64,000 bases of DNA, from positions 1 through 64,000 of the forward strand of contig JAFAEM010000031.1 of the NCBI GenBank assembly GCA_023424015.1, in the 5' to 3' direction. The notes below the pieces were generated by a model. The model searched no databases. It was not told the DNA's origin and saw only the letters and a program-made list of their open reading frames with translations. The stretch comes from Bacteroidota bacterium (GTDB lineage Bacteria; Bacteroidota; Bacteroidia; Chitinophagales; Chitinophagaceae). A program made the translations under genes and the position numbers. Of the stretch, positions 43,846 to 53,762 are shown piece after piece; position 1 is the stretch's first letter, and the number at the start of each line of letters is the position of its first letter.

Positions 43846-44934
43846 ATGACAACTGCTGCGCCAAAAAGCGTATACTATCCTGCATTAGATGGCATTAGAG
43901 GCCTTGCGATATTGCTGGTGGTTTTATTCCACAATTTCGGGTTCATGAGTTATTTCTCATTCGGTTGGCTGGGAGTGGATTTGTTTTTTGTTCTCTCAGG
44001 GTTTCTTATCACCGATATTTTAATGAGAAGCCTTGGCCAGGAAAATTTTCTGCGCAATTTTTATATGCGCCGGGTGCTTCGGATCTTTCCATTATATTAT
44101 CTCAGCCTGGTGATCTTCCTGGTTATTCTGCCTGCTTTCAAATCTTTCCCCGTTAACCTCGATTACTATGTCGATAATCAATGGTGGTTCTGGACCTATC
44201 TTCAAAACTGGTTGTTTATTCTAAAGAAGACCTCGTCAACTGATATACTGCATCACCTTTGGTCACTTGCCGTAGAGGAACAATTTTATTTGATTTGGCC
44301 GCTCATTATCCTGATCGTGAGAAAACCCCGGTTATTGCTGCTTTTCATGGTCGTAGTGCTGTTGTCGTTTATCTTGATCCGCTACATAATCTGGGAAAAA
44401 CAAATTGAAAACCTGGCTTATTTCAACTTATATACTTTTTCCAGGATCGACGGGATAGCCATTGGCAGCATGACCGCACTCGTACACCGGATCGATCAGA
44501 AGTTTTTGAAAAAAAACTCAACGATCATTGTCCTGTTACTTGCAGCCGCCAATTTTTTATTTTATTTCGTTAACAGCCGCAACAATTTTGGCTTCCCCTA
44601 CCTGGCCATTGTTGGCTATACCACATTTGCGCTGATGTTCGCCATCCTGATCTATGAAGCTGTTACCCGGGAGTCAAGGTTGATCAATCTATTATTCGAC
44701 AACAGGCTATTGCGCTTTTTCGGAAGGATATCCTATGGCTTTTATGTGTTTCACTGGCCCGTTTTTATCCTGATGAACCCGGTGGTACTGAAATGGCTAA
44801 AAACAAACATGATCCCCTATCCCGACCTGATCAGTGCGCTGCTTTGTTCGCTGGCGGGACTCTTGATAAGTTTGCTTAGCTTCCGGTATTTCGAAAGCTG
44901 GTTTTTAAAAAAGAAACATTTATTTCAACACTAA
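43846..44934 (+). CDS. Acyltransferase family 3 (OafA/YrhL-type) membrane protein
   Basis: A 362-residue integral membrane acyltransferase with about ten hydrophobic segments. PALDGIRGLAILLVVLFHN contains the conserved catalytic His region and RVLRIFPLYYL the arginine motif; HLWSLAVEEQFYLIWP is diagnostic. Such enzymes O-acetylate or otherwise acylate surface sugars or lipids. It starts 22 bp after ribE and lies 24 bp before the methyltransferase gene. Confidence 0.93.
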   Translation: MTTAAPKSVYYPALDGIRGLAILLVVLFHNFGFMSYFSFGWLGVDLFFVLSGFLITDILMRSLGQENFLRNFYMRRVLRIFPLYYLSLVIFLVILPAFKSFPVNLDYYVDNQWWFWTYLQNWLFILKKTSSTDILHHLWSLAVEEQFYLIWPLIILIVRKPRLLLLFMVVVLLSFILIRYIIWEKQIENLAYFNLYTFSRIDGIAIGSMTALVHRIDQKFLKKNSTIIVLLLAAANFLFYFVNSRNNFGFPYLAIVGYTTFALMFAILIYEAVTRESRLINLLFDNRLLRFFGRISYGFYVFHWPVFILMNPVVLKWLKTNMIPYPDLISALLCSLAGLLISLLSFRYFESWFLKKKHLFQH

Positions 44935-44958
44935 GACTAGTTTCAATTCCCGGATGAT

Positions 44959-45729
44959 ATGGACATTTCAGAATTAAAGAGACAATGCAGTAGCGACTTC
45001 CAACGACATCCCTGGGAAATCGTAAGGGCAGGGATCATCAATTTTCTTGTAAAAAAATATACTGCACCAAAAAATATAGCCGACGTAGGAAGTGGTGACA
45101 CTTACGTTCTTCAACAATTGAATTTGCCCGGGATTGAAAAACGTATCGCCGTAGATACAGGATACGATGATGAGATCTTGTCACAATTGAAAACTAACAA
45201 CACCGGAAAAGAAATCCATTTCCTTCGATCAAAAGAGGATCTGGGAAATTCCCGAACACCCATCAACCTGTTCCTCTTTCTTGACGTGCTTGAACATTGC
45301 AAAGATGACAAAGCGGTTTTGTCTTCCTATGTTCATGCTTCAGTTGCAGATGATCGGGCAACTTTTTTAATCACTGTCCCTGCTTACCAGGGTTTGTGGT
45401 CTGCCCATGATCACTTGCTGGGACATTACAGGCGTTATACACGACGACAGCTGGAAAAGCTTTGTAAGGAGGAAAAATTAAAAGTGATCCGATCAGGTTA
45501 TTTCTTCTTTACGCTATTACCCGCACGATGGGTGCAGCGAATACTGGAGCGATCTGGTTTGCGTAAGCCCGATAGATCAATCGACAACTGGAACGGTTCA
45601 ACAGCAGTTTCCAAACTTATTTTAGCTATTTTGTGGCTGGATTTCTATATAGGGTATGGCCTGTCAAAAGCAGGTATCACACTACCCGGTTTATCCTGTT
45701 ACTGCATATGTCAAAAGTCGCCGTCGTAA
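44959..45729 (+). CDS. SAM-dependent methyltransferase (class I)
   Basis: A 256-residue protein. The SAM-binding motif I is IADVGSGDTYVLQQL and motif II/III lies around FLFLDVLEHCKDD, typical of methyltransferases of the UbiE/BioC-like sort. A LGHYRRYTRRQL segment appears in glycan- or lipid-linked methyltransferases encoded next to GT2 genes. The substrate is unknown. The last 22 bp overlap the start of the glycosyltransferase gene, indicating translational coupling. Confidence 0.82.
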   Translation: MDISELKRQCSSDFQRHPWEIVRAGIINFLVKKYTAPKNIADVGSGDTYVLQQLNLPGIEKRIAVDTGYDDEILSQLKTNNTGKEIHFLRSKEDLGNSRTPINLFLFLDVLEHCKDDKAVLSSYVHASVADDRATFLITVPAYQGLWSAHDHLLGHYRRYTRRQLEKLCKEEKLKVIRSGYFFFTLLPARWVQRILERSGLRKPDRSIDNWNGSTAVSKLILAILWLDFYIGYGLSKAGITLPGLSCYCICQKSPS

Positions 45730-46433
45730 TACCCTGTTATAATGAAGCGTTGCGTCTGCAAACTGAGGAGTTTATTCGCTTTTCGAAAATGCAGCCGGAC
45801 ACGATATTTTATTTTGTAGATGATGGCAGTACTGACAAAACCCTTCAAAAGCTGGAGGCGCTTCAAAAAGAGATTCCTGACAGTGTCAGAATTTTGTCGA
45901 TGCAAACTAATAAAGGAAAAGCTGAAGCCGTACGCCGGGGAATAGTGGAGGCAGCCGGGGCAAATGAATTTTCACATATTGGCTACCTCGATGCCGATCT
46001 GTCAGCCAGCATCAGCGAATGGCACCGGCTTCGTCAAATAGCCGTTGACAACAGTTATGACTATATAATTGGATCCAGAATTAAATTACTCGACGCTGTC
46101 ATTAAGAGATCAGCATTTCGACATATTGTCGGTCGTTTTTTAGCCACCCTGATCGATTCCCGTTACAGGCTCGGCATCTATGATACGCAATGCGGAGCCA
46201 AATGCTTCACGACAGATCTGGCGCGGCTTGTTTCGGAAGAACCATTCCGGACACGTTGGTTCTTTGATGTTGAGATATTATTACGTATGCGCAGCCGGCA
46301 GCCTCCTGCCCAGGGAGCTGAAATTCCTTTAAAGGCATGGCATGATCGGGGCCATTCACATATCGGCATTGGAAATACTGCAGGGGTATTAAAAGATCTG
46401 TTTTCACTGTTTAGGCATTATCCCGTGAAGTAG
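45708..46433 (+). CDS. Family 2 glycosyltransferase (dolichyl-phosphate-like)
   Basis: A 241-residue GT2 enzyme. I take the start at 45708 (MSKVAVVIPCYNE), since the longer frame from 45633 merely translates the end of the methyltransferase gene. FVDDGSTDKTL and YLDADLSASISEW are the nucleotide- and metal-binding motifs of dolichyl-/polyprenyl-phosphate sugar transferases, and IYDTQCGAKCF fits that group. It would make a polyprenyl-phosphate-linked sugar for a periplasmic transferase such as the YfhO-like product that follows 2 bp later. Confidence 0.9.
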   Translation: MSKVAVVIPCYNEALRLQTEEFIRFSKMQPDTIFYFVDDGSTDKTLQKLEALQKEIPDSVRILSMQTNKGKAEAVRRGIVEAAGANEFSHIGYLDADLSASISEWHRLRQIAVDNSYDYIIGSRIKLLDAVIKRSAFRHIVGRFLATLIDSRYRLGIYDTQCGAKCFTTDLARLVSEEPFRTRWFFDVEILLRMRSRQPPAQGAEIPLKAWHDRGHSHIGIGNTAGVLKDLFSLFRHYPVK

Positions 46434-46435
46434 TA

Positions 46436-48658
46436 ATGGTAATATCAAATCAAAATATATCAAAAGATGGTTACAGGCCGACCTTGTTCTACCTGGCAAT
46501 CCTGCTGATATTACTTGTGATTTCTTACTGGCCCATCAGTCTTCACGTTTTTAGCCTGAAAAATGACGCACTCAATTATTTTTTGCCGGTTCGCCGGCTC
46601 GTGAGTGAATCTTATGCCAATAACATCCTGCCCTTGTGGACGCCCTATCTCAACATGGGTTACCCGCTTCATGGCGATATGCAATCGGGCGTATGGAATC
46701 CCATCGTACAGTTTTTTTCCCTGTTCGGCACTTATTCGCTTTACACGCTGATGCTGGAAACGCTGCTCTATATTTTCCTGGGAGGTGTGGGCATGTTTTT
46801 CCTACTAAAACATTTCGGTATCCATCCCCTTGCCAATATGCTTGGGGCAAGTGCATATATGTTGTGCGGATTCAACAGTGATTCCTGCCAGTTCCTGAAC
46901 TGGATTGCAGGCACATCATTCCTGCCATTTGTATTTCTTTTCTATTATCGCTGCCTGAAGGAATCATCGCTTGTTCGGGGAGTATACGCCGGCACGGCGC
47001 TTTTTTTTCTTTTTGCCTGCGCTTACCCTGCCGACTTCATCATCACCGGCTACCTGATGGCGGCCATGCTGACTGTTCACATAGTTCGTTTGCGACGAAG
47101 GAAAGAAAAAATATTCAGCACACGCTTTATTTGGTCGCACATGGGACTTCTACTGACCTTCCTGATCCTATCGGCACCGGCCATACTCTCCTATATGCAA
47201 AGCCTGCCTTTGCAGGAAAGAGGCAGTGGGGCCAGTTTTGATGATGTCATGAGTAACCCGCTTCACCCTGCCCTGTTAAGTTCTTTTACTACTCCACTGG
47301 GCATCTGGAAAATGCCCGGCGTATCCATTACCGATCCGCTGGTAAGAAATTCTTATATGGGATTGGGGGGATTTATTTTATTGTTAGCCGCTTTGTTGTC
47401 CAGTTCAACTCATCCAATGTTACGGTTCAGTAAATGGGCCCTGCTGGCCTTCCTGCTCTTTAGCCTTGGCGAATTTGGAGGCTTACGCATCTTATCTTAC
47501 TACGTTCTGCCACTAATGGATACTTTCCGTCATCCTGCCAATGCAAGAATGTTCACGATTTTTTTCGCCTGTATCCTGGCAGCATTTTGTTTGGATGCAG
47601 TGATGAAAAATGAAATTTCAGTAATTAAAATTCGTCGTGCATGGTGGCTGACCATCGGTATCCTTTTACTTATATTAATACTTTCGTTGTTCACACCTGC
47701 AGGTATATTCTCAAAAGATTTATTTGACTTAGCATCAGGACCCGCAGATGGAAAAACCTGGGGCGAATCTCTAAAATCCAGGCTGGCCGCGATCAGCTAT
47801 GCCGATATAGTGCTGGTAAACACAGTCATTCAATTAGTCTTCCTTTTCCTGTTTTACCAGTACCTGGTGAAAAAGCGCAATTACCGGCGATTTGCATTAG
47901 TCGCCATTCTTAATTCGGTTTTATTCGCCATGCTTTTTCAGCCTTTTACCGTGGTGAAAAAAGCAAGTGCTTCTGAAATACAGGGATTGATCAACGATGT
48001 GGCGGTTGAAGGATATCCTTTACCTGCATTGGATATTTCAATTGATGAAATGAGCCGGGACAATGAGAAGTACATGCTCGAAATCGGCTGTCTTAGCATG
48101 TACAATAAAAAACCTGGTCGTTCGGAATACCGGATCACACCCAGTAACCTGCTTCGCCAGAATCAGTTCTGGTTCGACACGACCTTCCGCCAGGCCATTA
48201 TGAAGTATCCCCTCATCTATAGGGCGGATTTCATTGCAGGCCTGGATAAAAAAGACCAGGCTCTAAGAGATACCCTTGGGAAATGGGCTGTCAGCGGATC
48301 AGCAACAGGCATCACGCACGAGACCGACCGAAGTCCTTATCAAATTCAACTGAAAAGTTTCAAACCAAATCATTTCGAGGGAACCATTCACAGCGAAGAG
48401 GATGGATTTTTTGTGTTTTTACAAAGTTATTATCCGCGGTGGCAATTAACCGTCGATGGGAAAGACACACCTATCGAAGTGGTCAATACCAGCTTTATGG
48501 GGTTTCGCATTCCGAAAGGCGATCACCAGTTTTCATTTCATTACCGGTCTGGGGACCTGATGGTTGCTTTTATAATTAACCTGCTGGGTTTGGCCGGTAT
48601 ACTGATTTTGTCAGTATACCGGGCTCGTCGTCATCGCATCAAATACATTTTGCCATAG
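46436..48658 (+). CDS. YfhO-like polytopic membrane protein (GT-C type)
   Basis: A 740-residue protein with about 12-14 transmembrane segments, an early acidic loop (HVFSLKNDALNYFLPVRR) and a soluble C-terminal part (~600-710). This agrees with YfhO proteins, predicted GT-C glycosyltransferases that take sugars from polyprenyl phosphate. Bacillus YfhO adds GlcNAc to lipoteichoic acid. With the DPM-like enzyme upstream it would glycosylate an envelope polymer or lipid. The last 28 bp overlap the convergent sortase gene. Confidence 0.85.
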   Translation: MVISNQNISKDGYRPTLFYLAILLILLVISYWPISLHVFSLKNDALNYFLPVRRLVSESYANNILPLWTPYLNMGYPLHGDMQSGVWNPIVQFFSLFGTYSLYTLMLETLLYIFLGGVGMFFLLKHFGIHPLANMLGASAYMLCGFNSDSCQFLNWIAGTSFLPFVFLFYYRCLKESSLVRGVYAGTALFFLFACAYPADFIITGYLMAAMLTVHIVRLRRRKEKIFSTRFIWSHMGLLLTFLILSAPAILSYMQSLPLQERGSGASFDDVMSNPLHPALLSSFTTPLGIWKMPGVSITDPLVRNSYMGLGGFILLLAALLSSSTHPMLRFSKWALLAFLLFSLGEFGGLRILSYYVLPLMDTFRHPANARMFTIFFACILAAFCLDAVMKNEISVIKIRRAWWLTIGILLLILILSLFTPAGIFSKDLFDLASGPADGKTWGESLKSRLAAISYADIVLVNTVIQLVFLFLFYQYLVKKRNYRRFALVAILNSVLFAMLFQPFTVVKKASASEIQGLINDVAVEGYPLPALDISIDEMSRDNEKYMLEIGCLSMYNKKPGRSEYRITPSNLLRQNQFWFDTTFRQAIMKYPLIYRADFIAGLDKKDQALRDTLGKWAVSGSATGITHETDRSPYQIQLKSFKPNHFEGTIHSEEDGFFVFLQSYYPRWQLTVDGKDTPIEVVNTSFMGFRIPKGDHQFSFHYRSGDLMVAFIINLLGLAGILILSVYRARRHRIKYILP

Positions 48659-51600
48659 CCCTTATTAAAATACTGGTCAGTATTATCGCCTTTAGCCTTG
48701 TATTTATCCAGTGACTTACCGTTCAGGTTGGTTATAACCCGATACAGGTAAATACCATTCGCAAGCTTTTGTCCATATTGGTCTGTACCATCCCATTTGA
48801 ACTCGGTAATGTTTCTACCGATATGCAGCGGGCCCAGTTCCTCCTTAGTGATCTCTCTCACGATCTTACCGGTAATAGTAAGGATCTGTATCCGGATATT
48901 CTGAGGCACTTCACTACCTGTAACCGTAAATACGAATGCCGTTGATGTTGTAAACGGATTGGGATAATTGAGCATATTGGATATCATCGGCTTGTTGATC
49001 ACTGTGAACGCCACTTTATACTCTACGTTACCCGCCAGGTTGCCACTCTTATCCTTACCTGTAATAATCAGCTCATATTCCCCATCGACCGGGAAATAGG
49101 GCGTAAAGTTTACGCTGGCAGTATTGGAACCCAGATCAGGTGGTGACAACTGCAGCGTATCGCTCGAGCTGAAATAATAACGCCTTGGTTCGGGATCGTC
49201 AGGGAATTTCACTTTCACATTAAACAAACTGGTGTCATTCAATGGCAGGGATTGTAGTTCATCGCTAAGCTTGATAAGTATCTTCGGCTTGGCAGAAACA
49301 ATATCCTTATTCAGGATATGCGTACCATCGAAGGTAACATCCATCACCGGATTGAGACTATCAGGTATCACAAACAAGTTTCGGAATGCGTAGTTGTTGA
49401 ACAGGTGCTGCTCCGGCTGGTCATCATCCGGGTTGAAATTGACAAAGACCGTATTATTTCCTGATAAAGATTTCGTGTCGATATTAACTTTCAGCTTGAT
49501 CGTGTCTGCAGCGGCAAGCTCTTTTTGACGCGGTATCGGGATGATATTCTCAATATTGTTACCATCGGTGATACTCATTTTCACTTTAACACTGTCAAAG
49601 TCGATCTTGCTCACGTTTTTAAACGCGATCCCAAAGTCGACCGGCGCTCCGATAGACACAGTATCTTTTGTTTCAAAATAAATATTTGGTGCGATCGCGC
49701 CTTCAGGCACCGGATCATAATACAGCTGCCAAAATCTCAACTGGTAAGGCGTGAATGCCAGGGTATCATTGTTGTGCATGAAAAGTTTCAGGAATGGATA
49801 CTGTTCAGCATCAACACTGGATACATCAAATGATTTTTGAGCAGCAGGGATACCGCTGAACAGTGTATCGACGGCACCGTTTTTCCGGATACCAATGATG
49901 CTGGCGAAGGCTTCATCCTTGGTTGGAGTTTCGATTGAATGCCCTTCCCATTTAAACTCCTTCCAACCCCTGGCAGGTCCCAGCACCGGTGACGCCAGGG
50001 TTCCGCTTCTCTGGATACCCCATACATCAACCGACATAGAAGGGTTATCATAAATACCTTCTCCCATCATCCATTGCGGTTCGAATGAAGAATCATTCTT
50101 CTTATAGACAAGTGCAAATGGTCTTGCTCTATAGAATGAATCGATTGGGCTTAAACCGGCATTTTTCAGATAGTGATAAAGTGAATTCCCCGAACCATAC
50201 AAGGTTTCATCATTTTTCCAGTCATTAGCCCATGCCTGCGGGAAAGCCGGATATTTAACAGGATCCAGTGTGAAATTGCGGATTACGACATACATACCGT
50301 CAGGGATGGAATCCTTCATAAAATCCATCATCAGCTTCCTTCTTTCAGGTGTGTCATACCTCCATTCGAAATTGATCTCACGGCCACCTGCGCAATTATT
50401 ACGCAAGCTGCCAAAGCGTGCAAGTCCTAAGCCACCATTGGCCGAGTTGTTGATCGTCGTGTTGACCCAGGGGGTTAGGGTTGCTGAATCCAGTACATTA
50501 AACACCAGTGAAGAGAAATGACAGGTGTTGTGACTGATCGCCGCATTGTTGATGGATAGTGAAACAGCTGATTCTTCCGTTGCAGCAGTTCCCCAGCAAC
50601 CGTGGGTCATAAAAAGGTTGTTATGCGATTTATCAAACTCCCAGAGGCGTCCCTCTTCAGTAAGTTCGAGTTGCAGATTTGTCGACTTCTTATGCTGGAA
50701 ATAATGTGACTGATTAAAACCTTTTCCATTTCCAGGAAGATAAACAAAGGAGTAAACATTCCAGGCAGGGGTACCGGCTGTAACAGCAGCAGCAACACGC
50801 CAGTAATAGACCGTACTATCTGTAAAAGTTAACTCCGGGTCAAATTCGATGATACCGCCTACGGTCGTGACCGCCTTACTTTTCTTCAATGGCGAATCGA
50901 AGTTTTCAGTCGTATCGATCTCCATCAAATAGCTTCGGCTGGTAGCGAATGGATTTGCGGACGATGCTACCAGTTTTATATTCTGATCATTGACGATCGA
51001 ATAATTATAGGGGTGAACCGGCTTCACATCGTCTTCGATAATATACACTTCCTTGGTGATGGTATTATTGTTCTCAAACACCTCCGCCACTTTGTCTCCC
51101 AGGTCAAGAGTTACAATAATTTCATTCTTTCCTTTATCACGGGTGGGGTTGATCGGCACTACATCAATAACCAGGGAATCCATAAATTTCGAGAATGCCA
51201 GAGTGTCCTTTCTCAAGACATCGACGGACTGATCGGGGTATCTCCTCTTTATTTCCACAATGATATCTTTATTTACCGCTTTGCCAATGTTCATAAAACT
51301 GGCATTGACCTTGAAATGCGGCTCAGACACCGGGATAAATGAGGGCGTAATCTTAACCTGTGGCTCTTCGATCACATAGTCAGGTTTGTCGGAACTATAC
51401 ATGCGTATGGCCGGGTCACCATGCAGGGTAAACTGTTCGCACTGGAACCTGGCATAAAAATCATTCTGGGTTGTTGCGTTAAACACCTGGCGGATCGCCT
51501 CATCCATTATTTCGCCGATGCTGGCGCCATAATGCGTAGTGGCCATGGCCTTATAGAATCTTGTATTATAAATGTCGAGGTAGTGAACTATACCCAGGTG

Positions 51601-53733
51601 CGTACTCGCAAGGAACGCCACTGAGCCCCGGTCGGGGGCCAACACAAATTTCTCCGATATGGTCTCTTTCGTAAACAAACGGCCTTCATTATAATTATAG
51701 AAACTGCCGGCATTACAACCCATCACGATAAATACGGGGTACTTACCTTCATTGTCATAATTCTGTGGATTGTCGAGATTGAACTCAAGCGTACTGGCGG
51801 AGGAGTGGCCGAAATAGGTCAATACCCCTACACCTTCCCTGAACAAATTTTCAAGCTTGGTGCTGCTTACCTGCTGCACTGCATCTGCGGAGGTTTTCGT
51901 AAAGGTGTGAACGTTTCCACCGTACATCGAATCCTCAATAATTTTCTTATGCCCATTCAATGCCTGGAGAAGGATATCTGAGGTATTATTGTCACTGGCA
52001 CCTGTAACGTGAACCACATTTTTCATCCAGGCTTTATCAGCAATGGCATTCGATGAAATATTATAAGCCTGTTCATACTGCTTAACCTTTTGCAGGTAAG
52101 CCGTGATCTCGTCCTTATTGATAACAGAAATCCTTCCGATCGGTGTTAGCGGTACAGAACTTCCGCCTTCCGCAGATAATAAGTTATCAGATGCCGGGAA
52201 ACCAAAGGTGGGTAACAATGCGAGTTTATCGATATCAGGCTTTTTTTCATTCGCCCTGAAATGGGTATAGATCAAACCCTTTCCGATCAGCAATACATTG
52301 GTCAGTGGAGCAGAATACCTGGCTCTTGCCCATCTTAAAAAATTTCTAATGGAGAGAGGATGTTGCTTAATACCCAGTCCAAACTGGTCTTCTAACTGAT
52401 CGATGAGGTAAACTTTTGCATTATAACTTCCGCCCTGTGGAGAACTGCGGTACAACCGGTAGTCTTCAACAGGATCATTACCACCCACCGCAGCGGTCAG
52501 CGAGCGGTTTGTGATGATCAGGTAATTGCCCTGGAATTCAGGACGGCTATAGTCTACAAAATTTCTTTGCTCAAACTCGGTTATCGTCGAAATCAAATTA
52601 ACTGTTTGATGAACCAATACCAGGCTACGGTGCTGGGATGAAGGCTGCAAAGCGAACCTCACGGCTGAGCCCACCCCGCTGGTAGCAAATACACCCTCAT
52701 ACCGCCTGTTGTTGGTTAAATCATATAGAACTGGTACAACGGCGCCGTGGTTGAAACCCGAGATCTGGAGGAAGTTCCCATTTGTATTTGCAGGTAATTC
52801 AAAATAAAACTGCCGCTGGCTTCCAAAATGAAAAAGCCTCGGATAGTGGATCTCAGCGCTGGCAACAACCATACGGTCATTTGCCGACGTCCCCGTGTTC
52901 CGGATCTGCAAATTGGCAGTACCGCCACTTAGCTTTGAAACCGGGAATTCTGCTGTACCCTTTACATACTCGTAATAATCCATGGTTGCCCCGAATACGG
53001 AGTCGCCATTCACGTTAACCACAAACTTCCGCGCATTGGTGGCATTACCCGCGGCATTCACTTTCACGATCGCATTGGGCGCACCGGCTCCGAGGTAGGG
53101 CTGTAAGCCCGTAAAATTTGTAGCTGTAGCACCTCCCGCGACAATATCAGGTGATGTATAAGACTCGCCCTGGTCGTATGATGAGGAATAGGTAAATGAT
53201 TTTCCAACCACTTCCGAACGACCTGGGTTTATTTTGTTTTTATAATAATTGCCAACTGTATGTATGAAAAAAGGCTCCGGTGTAAGCGTATTACCTGCCA
53301 CATTGTTTGGCGTATTGACAAAATGCCTGTTGTTGCCACCCGGGTTGACCGTTAGAAAAAATGCAGCTGAATCAGTCTGTAAACTCCATTTGTTGCTTAA
53401 CTGGAAGTCGGCCACGCGATATAGTGGAAGATCGGGTTTGCCATCGTTCATTTCTCCCCAGAATTCGATATAGCCATTTCCATCGAGTGGTGCATTCTGC
53501 ACCGATGTGTATACGGGGATCTCCTGCCCATTCCGCCATAATTGAAAATCACTGGCATTTACATTTCCAAGGCCGATAGCAGCCAGGGCTGACTGTGGTA
53601 TCCGGTAAACACCGGTGACGGCAATCTTGAATTTGTAATAGGTTTTATTATAGTCAATCCATTCGTTATTGTAGCTCTGTGCTCCAGCCGACAGCGAGAC
53701 TATAGTCAACACCAGGAGTAAGATTCGTTTCAT
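48631..53733 (-). CDS. PorU-like type IX secretion sortase (C25 peptidase, PorU2 type)
   Basis: A 1700-residue exported protein with signal peptide (~1-18, SAGAQ). The gingipain-like C25 catalytic domain (~430-800) carries His643 in GHSSA and Cys673 in GCNAG. PorU cleaves T9SS sorting domains and attaches cargo to surface lipopolysaccharide. At 1700 residues it is longer than classic PorU (~1150); beta-sandwich domains fill ~830-1600, and the C-terminus carries a FlgD-like sorting domain (NYPNPFTTST, WDGTDQYGQKLANGIYLYRV). This matches what annotators call PorU2. The PorV-like gene lies just upstream in the same direction. Confidence 0.88.
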   Translation of the reverse strand: MKRILLLVLTIVSLSAGAQSYNNEWIDYNKTYYKFKIAVTGVYRIPQSALAAIGLGNVNASDFQLWRNGQEIPVYTSVQNAPLDGNGYIEFWGEMNDGKPDLPLYRVADFQLSNKWSLQTDSAAFFLTVNPGGNNRHFVNTPNNVAGNTLTPEPFFIHTVGNYYKNKINPGRSEVVGKSFTYSSSYDQGESYTSPDIVAGGATATNFTGLQPYLGAGAPNAIVKVNAAGNATNARKFVVNVNGDSVFGATMDYYEYVKGTAEFPVSKLSGGTANLQIRNTGTSANDRMVVASAEIHYPRLFHFGSQRQFYFELPANTNGNFLQISGFNHGAVVPVLYDLTNNRRYEGVFATSGVGSAVRFALQPSSQHRSLVLVHQTVNLISTITEFEQRNFVDYSRPEFQGNYLIITNRSLTAAVGGNDPVEDYRLYRSSPQGGSYNAKVYLIDQLEDQFGLGIKQHPLSIRNFLRWARARYSAPLTNVLLIGKGLIYTHFRANEKKPDIDKLALLPTFGFPASDNLLSAEGGSSVPLTPIGRISVINKDEITAYLQKVKQYEQAYNISSNAIADKAWMKNVVHVTGASDNNTSDILLQALNGHKKIIEDSMYGGNVHTFTKTSADAVQQVSSTKLENLFREGVGVLTYFGHSSASTLEFNLDNPQNYDNEGKYPVFIVMGCNAGSFYNYNEGRLFTKETISEKFVLAPDRGSVAFLASTHLGIVHYLDIYNTRFYKAMATTHYGASIGEIMDEAIRQVFNATTQNDFYARFQCEQFTLHGDPAIRMYSSDKPDYVIEEPQVKITPSFIPVSEPHFKVNASFMNIGKAVNKDIIVEIKRRYPDQSVDVLRKDTLAFSKFMDSLVIDVVPINPTRDKGKNEIIVTLDLGDKVAEVFENNNTITKEVYIIEDDVKPVHPYNYSIVNDQNIKLVASSANPFATSRSYLMEIDTTENFDSPLKKSKAVTTVGGIIEFDPELTFTDSTVYYWRVAAAVTAGTPAWNVYSFVYLPGNGKGFNQSHYFQHKKSTNLQLELTEEGRLWEFDKSHNNLFMTHGCWGTAATEESAVSLSINNAAISHNTCHFSSLVFNVLDSATLTPWVNTTINNSANGGLGLARFGSLRNNCAGGREINFEWRYDTPERRKLMMDFMKDSIPDGMYVVIRNFTLDPVKYPAFPQAWANDWKNDETLYGSGNSLYHYLKNAGLSPIDSFYRARPFALVYKKNDSSFEPQWMMGEGIYDNPSMSVDVWGIQRSGTLASPVLGPARGWKEFKWEGHSIETPTKDEAFASIIGIRKNGAVDTLFSGIPAAQKSFDVSSVDAEQYPFLKLFMHNNDTLAFTPYQLRFWQLYYDPVPEGAIAPNIYFETKDTVSIGAPVDFGIAFKNVSKIDFDSVKVKMSITDGNNIENIIPIPRQKELAAADTIKLKVNIDTKSLSGNNTVFVNFNPDDDQPEQHLFNNYAFRNLFVIPDSLNPVMDVTFDGTHILNKDIVSAKPKILIKLSDELQSLPLNDTSLFNVKVKFPDDPEPRRYYFSSSDTLQLSPPDLGSNTASVNFTPYFPVDGEYELIITGKDKSGNLAGNVEYKVAFTVINKPMISNMLNYPNPFTTSTAFVFTVTGSEVPQNIRIQILTITGKIVREITKEELGPLHIGRNITEFKWDGTDQYGQKLANGIYLYRVITNLNGKSLDKYKAKGDNTDQYFNKGYGKMYLMR

Positions 53734-53762
53734 TCAGCAAAATTTATAGGTGGCGCGGATCT